Below, piece by piece: positions 33,977 through 42,310 of a stretch of 64,000 nucleotides of DNA. The notes beneath the pieces were generated by a model that was not told the origin of the DNA, searched no databases, and saw nothing but the letters and a program-made list of their open reading frames with translations. A program made the translations under genes and the position numbers. The stretch lies in assembly GCA_900552645.1 (NCBI GenBank), contig USAN01000010.1:5218-69217 (forward strand), in the 5' to 3' direction. Source of the stretch: an uncultured Bacteroides sp. (lineage in GTDB: Bacteria; Bacteroidota; Bacteroidia; Bacteroidales; Bacteroidaceae). Within the stretch, counting starts at the first letter, position 1. The number at the start of each line of letters is the position of its first letter.

Positions 33977-36019
33977 TTATTTTACTTCGCTTCCTGGTTT
34001 TACCTCTTTTAATAATGAAGTAACAGCTAGTGAACCGTCAACGTTTTCGGCGCTAAGAATCATTCCTTCGCTTACCAATCCGTTTTTGAACTGGCGAGGA
34101 GCAAGGTTTGCTATGAAAAGTACCTGTTTTCCTACAAGTTCTTCGGGTGTATAATGCTGAGCAATTCCACTTACAATAGTACGGTTTTCAAGGCCATCGG
34201 CAATCTTGAACTTCAATAGCTTCTTCATTTTTGGAACTACTTCACATTCAAGAATTGTTCCTACTCGTATATCAAGTTTCTCGAAATCTTCGAAAGCTAT
34301 TACCGGTTTTATAGGATTAGCTTTATAGTTGGCTGCCTCGTTTGCTTTCTTTGTTGCAAGAAGCTTATCTACTTGTGCCTGAATAATTTCATCTTCTATT
34401 TTCTCGAACAGAAGTTCGGGCTTGTTAAGCTGATGTCCTTCTTCAAGAAGATCTGTACGCCCAAGTTCCTCCCATTCGAAGGTATCCATATTAAGCATAT
34501 TACGAAGCTTATCACTGCTGAAAGGAAGGAATGGCTCGAATGCAATACCAAGATTTGCCACAAGCTGAAGTGCAATATTAAGTATTGTTGCAACGCGAGG
34601 CATATCGGTCTTCGCTATTTTCCATGGTTCTGTATCTGCAAGATATTTGTTACCGATACGCGCAAGGTTCATTGCCTCTTTTTGTGCATCGCGGAACTTA
34701 AATACATCTAATAGCTTCTCTACCTGTCCTTTTACATCTTCAAACTCTTTCAGGGTCTCTTTGTCATATTCTGTAAGTTCGCCACATGCAGGAACTTTTC
34801 CATCAAAATATTTCTGTGTAAGTACCAACGCACGGTTTACAAAGTTTCCGTAAACGGCTACAAGTTCGTTGTTGTTGCGTGCCTGAAAATCTTTCCATGT
34901 AAAGTCATTATCCTTTGTCTCGGGTGCATTTGCAGTAAGTACATAACGCAGTACATCCTGTTTTCCTGGGAAATCTACCAGATATTCATGCAACCATACA
35001 GCCCAGTTGCGTGAGGTTGAAATCTTATCTCCTTCAAGGTTAAGGAATTCATTGCTAGGTACATTGTCGGGGAGTATATAGCTACCTTCTGCCTTAAGCA
35101 TTGCAGGGAACACTATACAGTGGAATACGATATTATCTTTACCAATAAAATGTACAAGACGAGTTTCAGAATCTTTCCACCATTTCTCCCAACTATCGGG
35201 AAGTAGTTCTTTTGTATTCGATATATATCCTATAGGAGCATCAAACCATACATATAGTACTTTTCCTTCGGCTCCTTCAACAGGTACAGGTATACCCCAG
35301 TCTAGGTCGCGACTCACTGCACGAGGCTGAAGTCCCATATCTAGCCAACTCTTGCACTGACCGTATACGTTAGGACGCCACTCTTTATGATCTTCAAGAA
35401 TCCATTTGCGAAGCCACGCTTCATGCTTGTCTAGCGGCAAATACCAATGCTTGGTTTCGCGCATTACAGGTTTGCTTCCGCTTATTGCACTTTTAGGATT
35501 GATAAGATCGGTAGGCGATAGTGAAGTGCCGCATTTCTCGCATTGGTCGCCATAAGCACCTTCGGCATGACAGTGCGGACATTCACCTGTAATGTATCTG
35601 TCGGCAAGGAACTGATGTGCCTCTTCATCATAATACTGTTCGGATGTTTTTTCTATAAATTCTCCTTTGTTGTAAAGAGTCTTGAAAAAATCAGAAGCCA
35701 ACTCGTGGTGAGTTTTAGAAGATGTACGAGAATATATATCGAAAGATACACCAAATTCCTCGAACGACTTCTTTATAATAGCATGATATCGATCTACCAC
35801 ATCCTGCGGAGTAATACCCTCTTTCTTTGCACGTATGGTAATAGGCACACCGTGCTCGTCGGAACCACCGATGAATAGAACATCTTGTTTCTTTAGTCTT
35901 AGGTAGCGCACGTAGATATCGGCAGGTACATAAACACCTGCAAGATGTCCTATATGTACAGGTCCGTTGGCATAAGGAAGTGCCGAGGTGACCGTTGTAC
36001 GTTTGAATTTATTTTCCAT
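33977..36019 (-). CDS. metG: methionyl-tRNA synthetase
   Basis: 680 residues. It charges tRNA-Met. The start MENKFKRTTVTSALPYANG (36019) is preferred over an upstream in-frame ATG that adds nine residues. The class I HIGH motif is in GPVHIGHLAG, the zinc knuckles in CPHCHAEGAYGDQCEKCG, and the KMSKS position reads KISTS, a permitted variant. A C-terminal tRNA-binding (EMAP/Trbp111-type) domain begins near residue 575 (FEKLDIRVGTILECEVVP). It has a TACCTTTG element 36 bases upstream and is followed by the glycan cluster. Confidence 0.97.
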   Translation of the reverse strand: MENKFKRTTVTSALPYANGPVHIGHLAGVYVPADIYVRYLRLKKQDVLFIGGSDEHGVPITIRAKKEGITPQDVVDRYHAIIKKSFEEFGVSFDIYSRTSSKTHHELASDFFKTLYNKGEFIEKTSEQYYDEEAHQFLADRYITGECPHCHAEGAYGDQCEKCGTSLSPTDLINPKSAISGSKPVMRETKHWYLPLDKHEAWLRKWILEDHKEWRPNVYGQCKSWLDMGLQPRAVSRDLDWGIPVPVEGAEGKVLYVWFDAPIGYISNTKELLPDSWEKWWKDSETRLVHFIGKDNIVFHCIVFPAMLKAEGSYILPDNVPSNEFLNLEGDKISTSRNWAVWLHEYLVDFPGKQDVLRYVLTANAPETKDNDFTWKDFQARNNNELVAVYGNFVNRALVLTQKYFDGKVPACGELTEYDKETLKEFEDVKGQVEKLLDVFKFRDAQKEAMNLARIGNKYLADTEPWKIAKTDMPRVATILNIALQLVANLGIAFEPFLPFSSDKLRNMLNMDTFEWEELGRTDLLEEGHQLNKPELLFEKIEDEIIQAQVDKLLATKKANEAANYKANPIKPVIAFEDFEKLDIRVGTILECEVVPKMKKLLKFKIADGLENRTIVSGIAQHYTPEELVGKQVLFIANLAPRQFKNGLVSEGMILSAENVDGSLAVTSLLKEVKPGSEVK

Positions 36020-36054
36020 ATATGATGTTTTTATTATTCGCTGCAATAACTATG

Positions 36055-36062
36055 CAAAGGTA
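36055..36062 (-). promoter_or_regulatory. promoter element of metG
   Basis: On the minus strand this reads TACCTTTG. It is divergent from the element at 36117-36124. Confidence 0.55.
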
Positions 36063-36116
36063 GCTATTTTTAGAAAGTTATATGAAAAAATAGTAAGAAT
36101 TCTTGGGGGCTATAAC

Positions 36117-36124
36117 TATCTTTG
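36117..36124 (+). promoter_or_regulatory. promoter element of the radical SAM gene
   Basis: TATCTTTG, a match to TAnnTTTG, 21 bases before the start codon at 36145. Confidence 0.55.
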
Positions 36125-36144
36125 CACTATAAAACAATAGCATT

Positions 36145-37791
36145 ATGAAAATTCTTTGGCTCGATATAAATTCATCTTACTCGCACTCTTCACTTGCTTT
36201 ACCTGCATTGCATGCTCAGATAATGAATACTCCTCTAGATAATATGACAGAGTGGAAAGTTGTAAGAGGTACTATAAAGAGTGAAATGAGCGAGCTTCTG
36301 GAACAGATAGATTCATACAATCCCGATATTATTTTCTCTACTTTATGGCTTTTTACGCACGATTTTGTTATGGCTCTTCACACTAGGATAAAAGCTCTGT
36401 GCCCTAATTCTGTAACAGTAATGGGTGGACCAGAGTTTCTGGGTGACAACCAGGAATTTCTTCTTCGTAACCGAGGCGTTGATGCTGTTTTTCGAGGAGA
36501 GGGTGAGGAGTTTCTTCCTTCTTGGCTTCCTATATGGAATGAAAAAGAGCACTGGAGAGAGGTTAGGGGATTATGTTTTATGGAAAATGATATTTATGTG
36601 GATGGAGGAAGGGCAGTAGTAGCCAATTTTTCATCACTTCGATTTCCCGAGGAGAGTCCTTTTTTTGTTACCGACAAATCTTTTGTGCAACTTGAAACTA
36701 CGAGAGGATGTTTTAACTCATGCCAGTTTTGTGTAAGTGGGGCCGACAAACCTGTAAGAAGTCTATCTATAGAGCAAATAAGGTCGAGACTGCAATTCTT
36801 TGCCTCTAAGGGAATAAAGAGTATACGAATGCTGGACCGAACTTTTAATGGTAATTCAAGAAGGTGCATAGAGATGCTCGATTTGATGAATGAGTTTCAT
36901 GGAAGACTTACTTTTCATCTTGAAGTTCATCCATCCCTCTTGAGAGACGAACTGCGAATAAAGCTGGCATCTATGCCTACCGGGCTGCTTCATCTTGAAG
37001 CAGGTATTCAGTCTCTTCATCAAGAGGTGCTCGATGAATGTACCCGTAACGGAAATGTAGATACCGCACTGTCGGGACTAACTTTCCTTTTTACTCTTTC
37101 GGAAAAAATGGAGACGCATACCGATCTTATTGCAGGATTGCCACTATATACTTATGATTGTATAGTAAGTGATGTAAAGACTCTTGTAGAGATGAATGCA
37201 GGTGAAGTTCAGTTGGAAACTTTAAAGGTGCTTCCTGGAACAGAAATGCGTCGCCGAGCTTCTATGCTGGGCTTACGTTACTCTAATATGCCTCCGTACG
37301 AAATTCTTTCTACTCCTCATATAAGTTATGCATTGCTAAGGCGTGCAATGCTGCTTTCCCGCTTACTCGACGTATACTTTAACCATTCGGTATTGCGTAA
37401 GTTATTCAGGGAAATAGTGTTATGGTCCGAAACATCGCTCGAGGAGTGCATAGACTTCTTTTCGAAAAAAGGAGAGCAACTATTTTCAATCTCACTCGAA
37501 ACTCAGGCAAGAATGTTGTATTCATTTATCGAGCATTCACTTCCCGAATTAAAGCATAAAATGCAAGAAATGTGGATAGAACATGGACTTAATCTCAATA
37601 ATCTTCCCGAAGTAGTGAGCGTACTGCCCATGCAAAGTTTCCTAGATGCTGAATATGCCGATATGTCTCAGAAGGAGAGAGGACGAATGAGATGCTACAA
37701 AGTATGTACTAAGCAAGGTGAATGGATTATTGTATACGATAGAGGAATAAGTCAGAATAAACCAGTAAGAATTATAAAACCAAATATGTAA
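36145..37791 (+). CDS. B12-binding-domain radical SAM protein (DUF4080 type)
   Basis: 548 residues. An N-terminal cobalamin-binding-like Rossmann domain (about 1-130; TVMGGPEFLGDN, AVFRGEGEEFL) is followed by a radical SAM core with the iron-sulfur motif C-x3-C-x2-C in TTRGCFNSCQFCVSG (Cys near 190, 194, 197). A C-terminal domain of about 180 residues resembles DUF4080. Members of this class do methylations or rearrangements, or have unknown roles; no substrate is indicated here. It stands alone between metG and a terminator array. Confidence 0.88.
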   Translation: MKILWLDINSSYSHSSLALPALHAQIMNTPLDNMTEWKVVRGTIKSEMSELLEQIDSYNPDIIFSTLWLFTHDFVMALHTRIKALCPNSVTVMGGPEFLGDNQEFLLRNRGVDAVFRGEGEEFLPSWLPIWNEKEHWREVRGLCFMENDIYVDGGRAVVANFSSLRFPEESPFFVTDKSFVQLETTRGCFNSCQFCVSGADKPVRSLSIEQIRSRLQFFASKGIKSIRMLDRTFNGNSRRCIEMLDLMNEFHGRLTFHLEVHPSLLRDELRIKLASMPTGLLHLEAGIQSLHQEVLDECTRNGNVDTALSGLTFLFTLSEKMETHTDLIAGLPLYTYDCIVSDVKTLVEMNAGEVQLETLKVLPGTEMRRRASMLGLRYSNMPPYEILSTPHISYALLRRAMLLSRLLDVYFNHSVLRKLFREIVLWSETSLEECIDFFSKKGEQLFSISLETQARMLYSFIEHSLPELKHKMQEMWIEHGLNLNNLPEVVSVLPMQSFLDAEYADMSQKERGRMRCYKVCTKQGEWIIVYDRGISQNKPVRIIKPNM

Positions 37792-37914
37792 ACCGGTTTA
37801 GATATAATAAGTATAACCCGTCAACTGCTTTATGTTTTAAGAAAAAACGTAAACTAAACTCAGTACACTTCAGACATTTAATAGCATAAAAGTAGTGTAG
37901 AAATATACATAAGA

Positions 37915-37959
37915 TTGACCGCGACCAAATTTTTTTTTCTCGCGGTCAATTATTTTTTT
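37915..37959 (+). terminator. terminator after the radical SAM gene
   Basis: TTGACCGCGA (37915-37924) pairs perfectly with TCGCGGTCAA (37940-37949) across a T-rich 15-base loop, followed by TTATTTTTTT. It is part of the periodic array described at 37915-37994. Confidence 0.6.
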
Positions 37960-37994
37960 CTCGCGGTCGATTTTTTTTTGACGGCCGTCGATTT
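37915..37994. repeat. 20-21 bp periodic array of GC islands and poly-T tracts
   Basis: Four units follow each other: GACCGCGACC + AAA + T9; CTCGCGGTC + AATTA + T7; CTCGCGGTC + GA + T9; GACGGCCGTC + GATTT. CGCGGTC recurs at 37941 and 37962, and CGGCCGTC at 37982, so the period is 20-21 bases. The last unit holds a perfect 10-bp palindrome. GC-rich islands of this kind stand out sharply in such an A+T-rich genome. Confidence 0.75.
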
Positions 37995-38001
37995 AGGGTG
38001 C

Positions 38002-39516
38002 TTATCTGAATAGTATAGGAAGTGATTCCTTATCAGTATAAATGGTATTTATCTTATTGTTTAGGATATTGAATGTAGTATTTATAAACATAACGTTTCT
38101 AGAACCGGTCATTTCAATAATATTGCTAGAAGATGTAATATCAGAGTTAGTAACTATCATACCATCAACATCGCGTATATAAATAAGATCACTACTTTTT
38201 TTAATCTTCATGTTGTCTATTCTTACCTGCGTAATGGGTGTTTCGGGAATACCTTTAAAATCCATAACCTTTTTGCAGTTCTCTATTGTAATATCCTTGA
38301 AAAACATATTCTCGTAATATGGTGTAACCGGAGTTATATCTCTCTTAGGAAGTCGTTCGGCAAGTTTACCCACCCATTGGCTCGACCCTAGCATGTCCCA
38401 TTTGTAGGCAATCCTCGGATTTTTCATGGTAATTCGTTCGAAGTATAAATTTCGTGCACCACCTCCGCGTGTTCTTCTGGTCTTGAAGTAAAATCCGTGT
38501 GTTGGCGATTCGAAAATACAGTCATGTACATATAAGTTATTTATCATTCCTGCGGTTTCACTTCCACAGGTTACACCTCCTGCACCTCGTTTTGCTATAC
38601 TGTTACGTATTACTATGTTGCTAGATGGAATATTAACTCTTAATCCGTCGTATCCTCTTCCCGACTTTATGGTGAAACAGTCGTCTCCACAGTCCAGAGT
38701 AGAATATTCAATAAGCACATTGCTGGTAGATTCGATATCAATACCGTCCGTACGCCCCATGCCATGGCTGTTTACAGTAACTCCTCTAATTATTACATTA
38801 TTGCAATATTGTGGAACTATATTCCAGAATATTGTTTTAGTAATAGTTATTCCTTCTACAAATACATTGTTGCAAGAAACTGGTGCGAAGGTCATTGGAA
38901 GGAATGCTGTAATATCTCCTGTGCCATCATATTTTCTATTTTCAACCGGAAAAGTTTTGGCCACTACATCCTCTAGTGCCGAGCTGTTTACATGATGCTT
39001 GTATATTTCGCAATCGGCAGTAGGTCCCACTATCTTTCCTTTTCCGGTAATTGCAATGTTATTTGCTCCGTTAGCATATATACATGCTCCTAGCGAGTAA
39101 AGTTCTACTCCCTCTATTCGTGTAAAAACAACTGGTAGATAATCTTTGATGTTTCCGCTGAAGTGTAGTTCGGCATTCTCTTCAATGTGAAGATTTACAT
39201 TGCTTTTCAGTTCTAGTCTTCCGCATAGCCATTTACCTGCAGGTACAACTACTGTACCACCACCTTTCATGCTTACATGATCTATGGCTTTCTGTATTGA
39301 TTTTGTACAGTTACCTGTTTGGCGTGCGCCAAATTTATTTATTTTAATTTTATATTCATTGAAAACGGGACGTCTTAACTGCGGCATCTCAAAAGGAGCG
39401 TTTATTGCTGCTATTGTATCGGGCATATATTCTGCTCCACAATTGACGTAAGTCTGTGAAAAACATGTAATATATGATAATGTTAAAGTAATCAGAATAG
39501 TAAATCGGTTTTTCAT
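38002..39516 (-). CDS. glycoside hydrolase family 28 (polygalacturonase-like)
   Basis: 504 residues with a signal peptide (about 1-20, CFSQ) and a right-handed beta-helix domain. GH28 hydrolyses galacturonan or rhamnogalacturonan by inversion, using three Asp residues. Two acidic motifs are present: GRTDGIDIES (the NTDG position) and LDCGDDCFTIKSG (the DD position). The third motif, normally G-H-G, reads GAGGVTCGSETAG, so the His is Ala. The RIK position looks replaced by FKTRRTRGGG. It may have an altered mechanism or substrate, for example an exo-acting rhamnogalacturonan enzyme. There is no SusC/SusD pair or other pectin gene around it. A TAAATTTG element precedes it. Confidence 0.87.
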   Translation of the reverse strand: MKNRFTILITLTLSYITCFSQTYVNCGAEYMPDTIAAINAPFEMPQLRRPVFNEYKIKINKFGARQTGNCTKSIQKAIDHVSMKGGGTVVVPAGKWLCGRLELKSNVNLHIEENAELHFSGNIKDYLPVVFTRIEGVELYSLGACIYANGANNIAITGKGKIVGPTADCEIYKHHVNSSALEDVVAKTFPVENRKYDGTGDITAFLPMTFAPVSCNNVFVEGITITKTIFWNIVPQYCNNVIIRGVTVNSHGMGRTDGIDIESTSNVLIEYSTLDCGDDCFTIKSGRGYDGLRVNIPSSNIVIRNSIAKRGAGGVTCGSETAGMINNLYVHDCIFESPTHGFYFKTRRTRGGGARNLYFERITMKNPRIAYKWDMLGSSQWVGKLAERLPKRDITPVTPYYENMFFKDITIENCKKVMDFKGIPETPITQVRIDNMKIKKSSDLIYIRDVDGMIVTNSDITSSSNIIEMTGSRNVMFINTTFNILNNKINTIYTDKESLPILFR

Positions 39517-39539
39517 GTAGCAAGCTTTTAATTATAATG

Positions 39540-39547
39540 CAAATTTA
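39540..39547 (-). promoter_or_regulatory. candidate promoter element of the GH28 gene
   Basis: On the minus strand this reads TAAATTTG (TAnnTTTG), 24 bases before the start codon. Confidence 0.45.
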
Positions 39548-39574
39548 ACATTAATAATAATTGCATACAACTTT

Positions 39575-41113
39575 TTATCCTGCCCATCCATCGCGATCTA
39601 AATTTCTATAACTTATAGCTTCGGCAATATGTGATGATGCAATATTTTCGCTCCCTTCTAAATCGGCAATCGTACGCGAAACTTTAAGTATCCTGTCGTA
39701 TGCTCTTGCCGACAGATTTAGCTTTTCCATAGCAGTCTTCAGCAAAATCAATCCCTTTGAGTCGGGCTGTGCATACTTGTGAAGTAATTTTGTCTCCATC
39801 TGTGCATTGCAGTGTATTCCATGATGTGCCTCAAATCTTTTTTGCTGAATATTGCGTGCTTTTACTACTCTGTCGCGTATAGCCTCGCTCTTTTCTGTTT
39901 CTCCTCTTTCGGATATTTTTTCGAATGGAACTGGTACAATTTCTATATGAAGGTCTATACGGTCAAGAAGAGGCCCCGATATTTTTCCCAGATACTTTTG
40001 AACCTGTCCCGGATTACATATACACTGACGGGTAGGATGATTGTAGTAACCACATGGACAAGGATTCATTGATGCCACAAGCATGAAACTGGCAGGATAG
40101 TCAAGAGTATACCTAGCACGTGAAATTGATATTTTTCTGTCTTCTAGTGGCTGACGAAGTATCTCAAGTACGCTTCTATTGAACTCAGGAAATTCATCTA
40201 GAAAAAGTATTCCATTGTGTGCCAGACTTATTTCTCCTGGTTGAGGATTTGCACCACCACCTACCATAGCTACCTGTGATATGGTATTATGTGGATTGCG
40301 GAAAGGACGAATAGCTATCAATGAATCATTTTTTCCTAACTTTCCGGCTATTGAGTGAATGCGTGTAGTCTCAAGACTCTCGGCTAGTGATAATGGAGGC
40401 AAGATTCCGGGTAATCTTTTGGTCATCATCGATTTACCACTTCCGGGGGCACCGATTAGTAAAATATTATGACCGCCTGCTGCTGCTACCTCCAATGCTC
40501 TCTTTACATTTTCCTGTCCTTTTACATCACAGAAATCATATGGAAAGTTTGTTTGGTTTGCATAGAATTCTTCTCGCGTATTAACTATAGTTGGCTCTAT
40601 ATTTTTTTCATTGTTAAAGAAGTCAATCACCTCCTTTATATTTTTTACTCCATAAACGTCTAGATTATTCACTACTGCTGCTTCACGTGCATTCTGAATA
40701 GGAAGTATGAGTCCTCTAAATCCTTTTTGCCTTGCAGCAATCGCTATTGAAAGTGCTCCTTTTATTGGTTGCAGACTTCCGTCCAGACTAAGTTCGCCAA
40801 TTATCATATAGTTGTTCAGGTGATCGCTCTTTATTATATTGGCCGTAGCCATAATGCCTACAGCCAGCGGTAAGTCATACGAGGCTCCTTCTTTCCTTAT
40901 ATCGGCAGGTGCCATGTTTATTACTATCTGGCAAGTTGGAAACTTATAACCGTTCACCTGCAACGCTGATATTATGCGTTCGTGACTCTCTTTTACCGCC
41001 GAATCGGGTAATCCTACCAAAAAGAACTTGATTCCTCGCGAGCTATTAACCTCTATAGTTACAGTAGTAGCATCTATGCCCTGTACTGCTGCAGCATATA
41101 CTTTTACCAGCAT
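39575..41113 (-). CDS. comM: YifB/ComM-family Mg-chelatase-like AAA+ ATPase
   Basis: 512 residues. ComM is a hexameric helicase that promotes branch migration during recombination of incoming DNA in naturally competent bacteria; the family is also common in species not known to be competent. An N-terminal Lon-protease-like fold (about 1-170) precedes the AAA+ domain with Walker A GAPGSGKSMM and Walker B GILFLDEFPEF. A C-terminal Mg-chelatase domain follows, with cysteines in NPCPCGYYNHPTRQCIC. It starts 29 bases after the stop of the DUF4369 lipoprotein gene, so the two may be co-transcribed. Confidence 0.93.
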   Translation of the reverse strand: MLVKVYAAAVQGIDATTVTIEVNSSRGIKFFLVGLPDSAVKESHERIISALQVNGYKFPTCQIVINMAPADIRKEGASYDLPLAVGIMATANIIKSDHLNNYMIIGELSLDGSLQPIKGALSIAIAARQKGFRGLILPIQNAREAAVVNNLDVYGVKNIKEVIDFFNNEKNIEPTIVNTREEFYANQTNFPYDFCDVKGQENVKRALEVAAAGGHNILLIGAPGSGKSMMTKRLPGILPPLSLAESLETTRIHSIAGKLGKNDSLIAIRPFRNPHNTISQVAMVGGGANPQPGEISLAHNGILFLDEFPEFNRSVLEILRQPLEDRKISISRARYTLDYPASFMLVASMNPCPCGYYNHPTRQCICNPGQVQKYLGKISGPLLDRIDLHIEIVPVPFEKISERGETEKSEAIRDRVVKARNIQQKRFEAHHGIHCNAQMETKLLHKYAQPDSKGLILLKTAMEKLNLSARAYDRILKVSRTIADLEGSENIASSHIAEAISYRNLDRDGWAG

Positions 41114-41142
41114 TTTATTTCTCGTTTATGTGTTTTAAATAG

Positions 41143-42183
41143 TTATCGTATTTTGCTTGTGCTTTTCTTTTCTGTCTTATCTTGCAGTAGCTCTCGTAAT
41201 TTTTTCTTTAGCTTGTCACCATAAATGTTTGTTGTTATTATCTTCTTGTCGGGACCTACCAATATGTTGTATGGAATTGATGTTATTCTTTGCTGCTTGA
41301 TGAAGTTGTTATCCCATCCCCTAAAGTCGCATAACTGCTTCCATTCTGTACTGTCTTTTGGCAGTGATGTTGTCCAATCCTGACGATCAATGTCAAGCGA
41401 TATGCTTACAAGTTGAAATTTACTATTTTTCCCGAACTCTTTCTTTATGGATATTAGGGAATCTTGTACAATTTTACTCTCTTCATCCCAACTGGCCCAT
41501 ACATTAATTAGAGTATACTTATTCTTTAGCATGTCCCATTTTGGAAAAACACCATTCTTGTCGGGTACTGAAATTGTATTTATTACTTCAAATTTTGATT
41601 GAAGATTCAGTTCTGTGAGTTTTTTTTGCAACATACTCATGTAAGGAGTATCCTTTACATTGCCGTTAAGTATAGCTACAAGCTTGTCTATTTTTAAATA
41701 ATCCGGGTTGCTCTTTCTTACATAATACTTGTCAATAAGATAGATGCAGGCATATGACGTAGGATTCTCCTTTATGAAGTTATCAATCCAACTATACATA
41801 CCAATGCTGTCCTTGCCCATTTTACTCTCTTGGATAAGAATATCGTTCAGCTTTTTGTTGTCAGCCTCTCCGTCGATACTAAGATTATCTATACTCCCTG
41901 AAATTTTTACCTTTTCACCTTTATCTGCAAAAATAGGAATTTCATGACCTCTGTTTAGTATAATGGAAAAAATTGTTAGTGTATCGGTAGGAATAGAGTA
42001 ACTGAACTTTCCATCATTTGCAATTATAGTATCTAGCTTGAATGATGGTTCTTGATAGAAAACGAATATAGTATCTACAGTAAGATTGCTTACTTCCCCT
42101 TTAAGAGTAAACTGATTTCCGTTTTTGCAAGCGCCTAGTATGAATATAGAAATTATAAGGAGTATATGTATTTTCTTCATCAT
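41143..42183 (-). CDS. DUF4369 / thioredoxin-fold lipoprotein lacking CxxC
   Basis: 346 residues with a lipobox signal (FILGAC, Cys about 19). An N-terminal DUF4369 beta domain (about 22-115) and a helical linker precede a TlpA-like thioredoxin domain (about 200-335). The active-site region reads INVWASWDEESKIV where W-A-S-W-C-x-x-C is expected, so both redox cysteines are missing. The cis-Pro loop is kept (ITSIPYNILV). It therefore probably does not do disulfide chemistry and may bind a partner or have a structural role. The start could be the first or second Met. Confidence 0.85.
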   Translation of the reverse strand: MMKKIHILLIISIFILGACKNGNQFTLKGEVSNLTVDTIFVFYQEPSFKLDTIIANDGKFSYSIPTDTLTIFSIILNRGHEIPIFADKGEKVKISGSIDNLSIDGEADNKKLNDILIQESKMGKDSIGMYSWIDNFIKENPTSYACIYLIDKYYVRKSNPDYLKIDKLVAILNGNVKDTPYMSMLQKKLTELNLQSKFEVINTISVPDKNGVFPKWDMLKNKYTLINVWASWDEESKIVQDSLISIKKEFGKNSKFQLVSISLDIDRQDWTTSLPKDSTEWKQLCDFRGWDNNFIKQQRITSIPYNILVGPDKKIITTNIYGDKLKKKLRELLQDKTEKKSTSKIR

Positions 42184-42253
42184 TAATACTTTTTGATGCG
42201 AAAATAGTCATTTTAGAGTAAATGTAATGTAAAATGTAAAAGTAAATTATAAA

Positions 42254-42285
42254 AAAAGCGGAGAATCGTATGATTCTCCGCTTTT
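42254..42285 (-). terminator. rho-independent terminator after the OmpA/TPR lipoprotein
   Basis: AAAAGCGGAGAATC (42254-42267) pairs with GATTCTCCGCTTTT (42272-42285) over a 4-base loop. In the minus direction the stem is followed by TTT and A/T-rich sequence. It lies 26 bases past the gene's stop. Confidence 0.9.
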
Positions 42286-42310
42286 AAATTATGATATAAT
42301 AATCAGCTTA

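Noticed and set aside
38615..38995. 126-residue reading frame opposite the GH28 gene
   Set aside because: It is antisense to a conserved beta-helix domain, and its residues follow the complement of the GH28 repeats.
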